A DNA stretch of 64,000 bases, taken from positions 1 to 64,000 of the forward strand of contig JAUXXH010000031.1 of assembly GCA_030684935.1 (NCBI GenBank), written 5' to 3'. The stretch's first letter is position 1. Every line of letters begins with the position of its first letter. A model generated the notes under the pieces. That model saw only the letters and a program-made list of their open reading frames with translations, was not told where the DNA came from and did no database searches. Of the stretch, positions 59,584-64,000 are shown piece by piece. Source of the stretch: Pseudolabrys sp. (GTDB lineage: Bacteria; Pseudomonadota; Alphaproteobacteria; Rhizobiales; Xanthobacteraceae). Both the position numbers and the translations under genes were made by a program.

Positions 59584-60702
59584 ATGAGCGGCGAGGCCGG
59601 GGACATCCCGGGCCTCGACCCTGCTATCGATCGGGTGCCGCCGCTGCGGCCCCGGTGGGGTCGGCGGTCGGCTGAGCGGATCGAGCCTGGTTTTACCGGG
59701 GATCGGGGCGGACCGACCTATGCCGCGCTCGATCTCGGCACCAATAATTGCCGTCTGCTGGTGGCGCGCCCGGCTGGCGACGGTTTCCGCGTCATCGACG
59801 CGTTTTCCCGGATTATCAGGCTGGGTGAGGGCGTCACCGCCTCCGGCCGCCTCAGCGAGGCGGCGATCGACCGCGCGCTCGGCGCGCTGGAAATCTGCCG
59901 CAACAAGATGAAAAACCGCGGCGTGACCCGCGCCCGTCTGATTGCCACCGAAGCCTGCCGCGCCGCCGAAAACGGCGCCGCGTTTCGGGACCGCGTCGAG
60001 CGGGAACTCGGGCTGGTGCTGGAGGTCATCGATCGCGGTACCGAAGCGGCGCTGGCCGCCACCGGCTGCACGTCGCTGATGGATCCGGCTGCCGACGGCG
60101 TTGTGCTGTTCGACATTGGCGGCGGCTCTTCCGAACTGGTGCGGCTCAGCCGCTCTCGGGCAAGCCGGCGCGGGCCGCCGCTGCCGCAGATCCGCGGCTG
60201 GGTATCGCTGCCGCATGGCGTGGTGACGCTGGCCGAGCGCCATGGCGGGCACAATGTTACCCGTGAAACATATGAATCCATGGTGGCCGAGGTGGCGGTG
60301 TCGATTGCGCCTTTTGCCGACCAGCATGGCGGCGACAGCTTGCGCGGCGTGCATATGCTGGGTACGTCCGGGACCGTGACAACCATCGCCGGCGTTCATC
60401 TCAACCTCACCCGCTACGACCGCAGCCGCGTCGACGGCTGCTGGCTGAGTGCGCAGGACATCGATGGGGTGTCGGAGTCGCTTTTGGCCATGACCTACCA
60501 GGAACGGGTGGCGAGCCCCTGCATCGGCGCCGAACGCGCCGACCTGGTGCTGGCCGGCTGCGCCATCCTGGAGGCGATCCGCCGCGCCTTCCCGGTGGCG
60601 CGTCTGCGGGTCGCCGATCGCGGCCTGCGCGAAGGCATGCTGGTGCAGATGATGCGCGATGACGACGTCTGGGGCGGCGGCAGCCAGGTGGCGGCGTCGT
60701 GA
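59584..60702 (+). CDS. Ppx/GppA-family phosphatase
   Basis: A 372-residue protein. The phosphate-binding blocks are [16 protein letters not shown] near residue 48 and [14 protein letters not shown] near residue 180, with the catalytic Glu in [12 protein letters not shown]. Exopolyphosphatase or pppGpp phosphatase cannot be told apart. It has a polar 40-residue N-terminal extension. It overlaps the rlmE start by 4 bp (GTGA), a pairing common in alphaproteobacteria. Confidence 0.9.
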   Translation: MSGEAGDIPGLDPAIDRVPPLRPRWGRRSAERIEPGFTGDRGGPTYAALDLGTNNCRLLVARPAGDGFRVIDAFSRIIRLGEGVTASGRLSEAAIDRALGALEICRNKMKNRGVTRARLIATEACRAAENGAAFRDRVERELGLVLEVIDRGTEAALAATGCTSLMDPAADGVVLFDIGGGSSELVRLSRSRASRRGPPLPQIRGWVSLPHGVVTLAERHGGHNVTRETYESMVAEVAVSIAPFADQHGGDSLRGVHMLGTSGTVTTIAGVHLNLTRYDRSRVDGCWLSAQDIDGVSESLLAMTYQERVASPCIGAERADLVLAGCAILEAIRRAFPVARLRVADRGLREGMLVQMMRDDDVWGGGSQVAAS

Positions 60703-61385
60703 CCGCGCCCGGCGGCAAAGGCAGCGGCTCGCGCGAACTGGCGGTGCGCGTCAAGACCGGCAAGGGCCGGAAGCTGTCATCCAAGCTGTGGCTGGAGCGC
60801 CAGCTCAACGACCCTTACGTCGCCCGCGCCAAGCGCGAGGGCCTGCGCTCGCGTGCCGCCTTCAAGCTGTCGGAAATCGACGACAAGGCGCGCTTCCTGA
60901 AGAAGGGCCAACGCGTCATCGATCTCGGCGCCGCGCCCGGCGGCTGGAGCCAGGTCGCCGCCAAACGCGTCGCCGCCCCACAGCAGGGCCGCGTCATCGC
61001 GATCGACCTGCTGGAGATCGATCCGCTCCCCGGCGTCGAGTTCACCCGGATGGATTTTCTCGATCCCAGCGCGCCCGACCAGCTCAAGGAGATGCTGGGC
61101 GGCAAAGCCGACGTGGTGCTGTCCGACATGGCGGCCAACGCCACCGGCCACCGCAAGACCGATCACATCAAGATCGTGGCGCTGGTCGAGGCGGCCGGCG
61201 AATTCGCCCGCGAAGTGCTGGCGCCGGGCGGCACGTTTCTCGCCAAGGTGCTGCAGGGGGGCGCCGAGACCGAACTGCTGGCCGGGCTCAAGCGCGACTT
61301 CACCACCGTCAAGCATGTGAAGCCCGGCGCGAGCCGGTCGGATTCGGCCGAGCTCTACCTGCTGGCGACAGGTTACCGCGGTTAG
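60699..61385 (+). CDS. rlmE: 23S rRNA (uridine-2'-O)-methyltransferase RlmE
   Basis: A 228-residue FtsJ-type methyltransferase. SAM motif [15 protein letters not shown]; the K-D-K-E catalytic set is present: [27 protein letters not shown] and [11 protein letters not shown]. It methylates U2552 of 23S rRNA. GTG start overlaps the ppx stop. Its stop overlaps that of the convergent TPR gene by 4 bp. The N-terminal 25 residues are basic and flexible. Confidence 0.93.
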   Translation: MTAPGGKGSGSRELAVRVKTGKGRKLSSKLWLERQLNDPYVARAKREGLRSRAAFKLSEIDDKARFLKKGQRVIDLGAAPGGWSQVAAKRVAAPQQGRVIAIDLLEIDPLPGVEFTRMDFLDPSAPDQLKEMLGGKADVVLSDMAANATGHRKTDHIKIVALVEAAGEFAREVLAPGGTFLAKVLQGGAETELLAGLKRDFTTVKHVKPGASRSDSAELYLLATGYRG

Positions 61386-63778
61386 CGCCAGATATCGGTG
61401 AAGCGGGTTTCGCGGCGGCGCGCCTCACTGGAACCGGCGCGATAGTAGCGCACGTCGGCAGGCGCCTGACGCGGGACCACAGGTGCTGCCGTTCGCTGCC
61501 GCTGAACGGCGTCGCGACGGGCATCGCGCGCACGCTGCTGCCGGCGTTCGGCGATCGCGCGCTCGCGTTCTCGTTCCTGGGCGCGTTCGGCCATCTGGCG
61601 TTCGCGCGCAGTTATCCTTTTCTGTGCCGGTTCGCTGCGTCGCGTCTCCCGCTCGTCGTTGATGGCTGGACGAACGGCGGTGCGCTCAGTGACAGGCTCG
61701 ACCGTCGGCGATTCAGCCACCGGCCGCGGGTTCGGAACCGGGACATCGCGGCGGGCCGGTGTGCTCTCGGCGACCGGAGCAACCGGTGCGACGGCGTTCG
61801 GCGCCGTCCGGGGCAGGGGGATCGACGCTGTGACCGTTGGCTCGGCAGCCGGCGGCACCTGCACCGGTGCTCGTGCCGCTTCGACATTCGGAAGGCGCGT
61901 GGGGGCCTGCTGTTTCAGCCGGCGTTGTTCGGCGGCGGCCAGAGCGGCTGCTCTGATGCGCGCCTCTTCTTCGGCCTTTTTGATGCGGCGCTCTTCGGCG
62001 GCGATGCGGGCCAGCCCCTTGCCGGCGTCGGCCATGGTACGGTCGCGGGCCAGCGCCAGTTTGTAGTCGGCAATTGCCTTGTCACGCTCGCTGTTCTGTT
62101 CGCGCGCCAGTCCACGCAGGTAATACGTCTGCGCGTTGCGCGGATCGAGCCGGATCAGGCGGTCGTAGTCCTCCGCCGCCCGGGCGTAGTCCTTGCTTTC
62201 CATCAGCAGCGCCACACGTGCGCGCAACGCGCCGGCATTGTTGGCCTCGCGGGCGATGATCGCATCGTAGTCGGCGATGGCGCCGGCGGTATCGCGCTTG
62301 CCTTCCTTGATCTGCGCGCGGGCGAGCAACGCCGCGATATTGGCGGGCTGACGCGACAGGCCGTCATTCAGGTCGGCCAGCGCCCGTTCGGTATCGCCTT
62401 TGGCCTGCCAAAGTTCGGCGCGCATGAAATAAGCGTCAGCCGGCTTCGGCTCACGCTTGATGGCAATGTCGAGATCGCCGATCGCCTTGGCGGCATCGCC
62501 TTTGCTTTTGAAGATGGTGGCCCGCGCCCGATACGGCGCCGCGCCTTCCACGCCCAGCGCGATGGCCTGGTTGAAGTCGATCAGCGCCCGCTCGGTGTCG
62601 TTCTTGGCAAAATAGACATGGCCGCGCTCGGCAAAGACGGACGCGTCCTGGGAATCCTCGGTCAGTACCTTGTCGAGATCGGCCAGCGCCGCGGCATAGT
62701 CTTTCTTGCGGGCATAGGCGGTGCCCCGCAGCGTATAGGCATCGCGGTTCTGGGCGTCGATCTTGAAGATGCCGTTGGCGTCGCTGATGGCGCCGTCGAG
62801 GTCGCCGTCTTCCAGCCGCAGCGTGCCGCGCACCCGTAAGCCGTTGATTGACCACGCCAGGCCGAGCGCCTTGGCAATATCGGCGTAGGCGCGCTTGCGA
62901 TCGCCCTTGGCGATGTAAGCCTCGGCGCGCAACCGGTAGCCGAGCGCCGGACGCTCGTCGACGGCAATGCCGCGATCATAGGCCGCGATCGCTCTGTCGA
63001 TGTCGCCCTTGCGCCGCCAGATCTGGCCCTGCGCGTTGAACGCGGCCGGGTTCTTGGGGTCGATCCGCGCCGCTTCCTGGTAGTCGCGCAGCGCGCCATC
63101 GAGATCGTCGGCGCCTTCACGGGCCTCCGCACGCAGCAGATAATGCGCCGCATCCGGGTCCAGCCGCACCGCCCGGTCGAAGTCGGCCGCCGCCATCGCG
63201 TAGTTGCGTTGCCGCAGATAAAGCTGGCCGCGGCCGCTATAGGGCGCGGCGCGGTTGGCGCCGAGGGCGATTGCCTTTTCGAAATCCTCCAGCGCGCCTT
63301 CGGTGTAGCCGAGATCGCGGCGCGCAATGGCGCGATTGATGTAAGGCGAGGGGGACTCGGGTTCGAGCCTGATCGTCGCGTCGTAGTCGGACAGCGCCTC
63401 GCCGTAATTGCCGCGCGCATACCAGGCATTGCCGCGGTTCTGATAGGCGGGTGCGAATTCGGGCGCAAACTTAGTCGCGTTGTTGAAGTCGGCGATGGCG
63501 TTCGGAATATCACCGCGGTCGAGGAAGGCGAGACCGCGCAACGCGTAGGCGACACCGAGCGGTTCGCCGCGCAGGCGTCCCGACTTCAATACGGCACCGC
63601 AGGCATTGATGCGTTCGGTCGAAAGAGATTCGGTTTGCGTTGCGCACATGCGCAAGTCGCGCGTGCTGTTCGTTTGCGTTTGCCTTTGGGCCAGCGCGTC
63701 ATCGGACCAGACGGCGGCAACAGCCAGCGCCGCAAGTGCGGTTGTCCCGATCAGCCACTGTGGCCGTGTCGCACGCAT
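61382..63778 (-). CDS. large exported TPR-repeat protein
   Basis: A 798-residue protein: signal ([18 protein letters not shown]), then about fifteen TPR repeats (residues 75-570). These are recognisable from repeated A-Y-x-x-R-G and D-x-A-I-A-D-[FY]-x-x-A-I phrases such as [15 protein letters not shown] coiled, Arg/Lys-rich part follows ([19 protein letters not shown]), then a Pro/Arg-rich tail (RREQ repeats). Repeats suggest a scaffold in the envelope. The C-terminal 230 residues are low-complexity. AAGG precedes the ATG. No enzyme domain. Confidence 0.8.
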   Translation of the reverse strand: MRATRPQWLIGTTALAALAVAAVWSDDALAQRQTQTNSTRDLRMCATQTESLSTERINACGAVLKSGRLRGEPLGVAYALRGLAFLDRGDIPNAIADFNNATKFAPEFAPAYQNRGNAWYARGNYGEALSDYDATIRLEPESPSPYINRAIARRDLGYTEGALEDFEKAIALGANRAAPYSGRGQLYLRQRNYAMAAADFDRAVRLDPDAAHYLLRAEAREGADDLDGALRDYQEAARIDPKNPAAFNAQGQIWRRKGDIDRAIAAYDRGIAVDERPALGYRLRAEAYIAKGDRKRAYADIAKALGLAWSINGLRVRGTLRLEDGDLDGAISDANGIFKIDAQNRDAYTLRGTAYARKKDYAAALADLDKVLTEDSQDASVFAERGHVYFAKNDTERALIDFNQAIALGVEGAAPYRARATIFKSKGDAAKAIGDLDIAIKREPKPADAYFMRAELWQAKGDTERALADLNDGLSRQPANIAALLARAQIKEGKRDTAGAIADYDAIIAREANNAGALRARVALLMESKDYARAAEDYDRLIRLDPRNAQTYYLRGLAREQNSERDKAIADYKLALARDRTMADAGKGLARIAAEERRIKKAEEEARIRAAALAAAEQRRLKQQAPTRLPNVEAARAPVQVPPAAEPTVTASIPLPRTAPNAVAPVAPVAESTPARRDVPVPNPRPVAESPTVEPVTERTAVRPAINDERETRRSEPAQKRITARERQMAERAQERERERAIAERRQQRARDARRDAVQRQRTAAPVVPRQAPADVRYYRAGSSEARRRETRFTDIWR

Positions 63779-64000
63779 TGAACTGTAACCTTAATTTCCA
63801 GCGAACCTACGCAACCATTAACCATCGAGACGCCAAAATAGCTGCAACGACAGGCGCTTTCCATACGTTAACGTCGGAATATGGTTAACGCGTTGTCGCA
63901 CGTGACCGGGATGCAACAGTGACGAGAGGCGGCAGATCACGCGTCGCGCCGATCAGTTGTTTCTTTGTTTGCGGGAAGGCGATTGGCCAATTCCGCGCCG
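63779..64000. other. terminal gap, possible start of the next gene
   Basis: The 222 bases after the TPR start hold its promoter. From GTG 63919 a frame stays open to the window end (TRGGRSRVAPISCFFVC), with only a weak SD-like GGGATG upstream. Nothing more can be said from the visible part. Confidence 0.25.

Overview
The window is high-GC DNA from an alphaproteobacterium, most likely order Hyphomicrobiales (Rhizobiales), in the Bradyrhizobium/Xanthobacteraceae/Pseudolabrys neighbourhood. The evidence is a PhyR-NepR-EcfG general stress response locus, an acpXL-type very-long-chain fatty acid (VLCFA) lipid A cluster, rhizobial-type DUFs (DUF992, DUF3305, DUF3306, DUF3309, DUF6352, DUF6505) and alphaproteobacterial outer-membrane and TRAP proteins. 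I cannot name a genus from sequence alone. Almost all of the window looks like ordinary chromosome. The only clear mobile DNA is the first codons of an IS5-family transposase at the left edge.

Layout. 0-8 kb: a VOC protein, a LOG-family phosphoribohydrolase, an Atm1-type ABC exporter, psd-pssA (phosphatidylethanolamine synthesis), an orphan ureE, and a minus-strand mmsA-inh-gst operon. 8.4-13.3 kb: motAB, kup, a rhodanese and an outer-membrane beta-barrel. 13.4-18.7 kb: the complete minus-strand VLCFA lipid A operon, acpXL-fabZ-fabF2-fabF1-adh-lpxXL, with one active and one degenerate ketosynthase. 19-25 kb: a copper pair (DUF2946, PCuAC), an unusual DedA/ATP-grasp fusion bracketed by a short direct repeat of the dctM 3' end, and a TRAP transporter operon. 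25-30.5 kb: CMD-like protein, nitroreductase, RlpA, glycine-zipper lipoprotein, iron-permease-like protein and the large NHEJ ligase LigD.

30.5-36.3 kb is a general stress response neighbourhood. It holds nepR-ecfG facing phyR, plus several small membrane or exported proteins. I found GGAAC-N16-CGTT-type EcfG promoters, exact or one base off, in front of phyR, nepR-ecfG, ligD, DUF1328, a DUF883-like operon and a small exported protein. A stress-sigma locus therefore sits next to part of its own probable regulon, including a DNA repair ligase.

36.4-43.6 kb: a response regulator, a TIM-barrel/kelch pair, eutBC, a SET-domain protein, a periplasmic protein and a WD40-cytochrome c fusion. 43.6-55.1 kb: a large formate dehydrogenase locus. 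It has a 675-aa polyferredoxin on the minus strand. On the plus strand comes a tightly overlapping set of accessory genes (degenerate biotin/lipoate-ligase-like, DUF6505, DUF6352, DUF3305, DUF3306), an HTH-TorD chaperone fusion, a small Tat protein, and the catalytic (Cys-type), Fe-S and cytochrome b subunits, ended by a strong terminator. 55.2-64 kb: a 41-aa membrane protein, tRNA-Gln(CUG), an MFS transporter, a lone CoxL-like molybdenum hydroxylase, ppx/gppA-rlmE and a large TPR protein.

The most interesting material is the accessory half of the formate dehydrogenase locus, the HTH-TorD and DedA/ATP-grasp fusions, the KS/CLF-like pair of the VLCFA operon, and the cluster of readable stress-sigma promoters. 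Start sites given here were chosen by Shine-Dalgarno (SD) position and family N-termini. Many differ from the longest possible reading frame.
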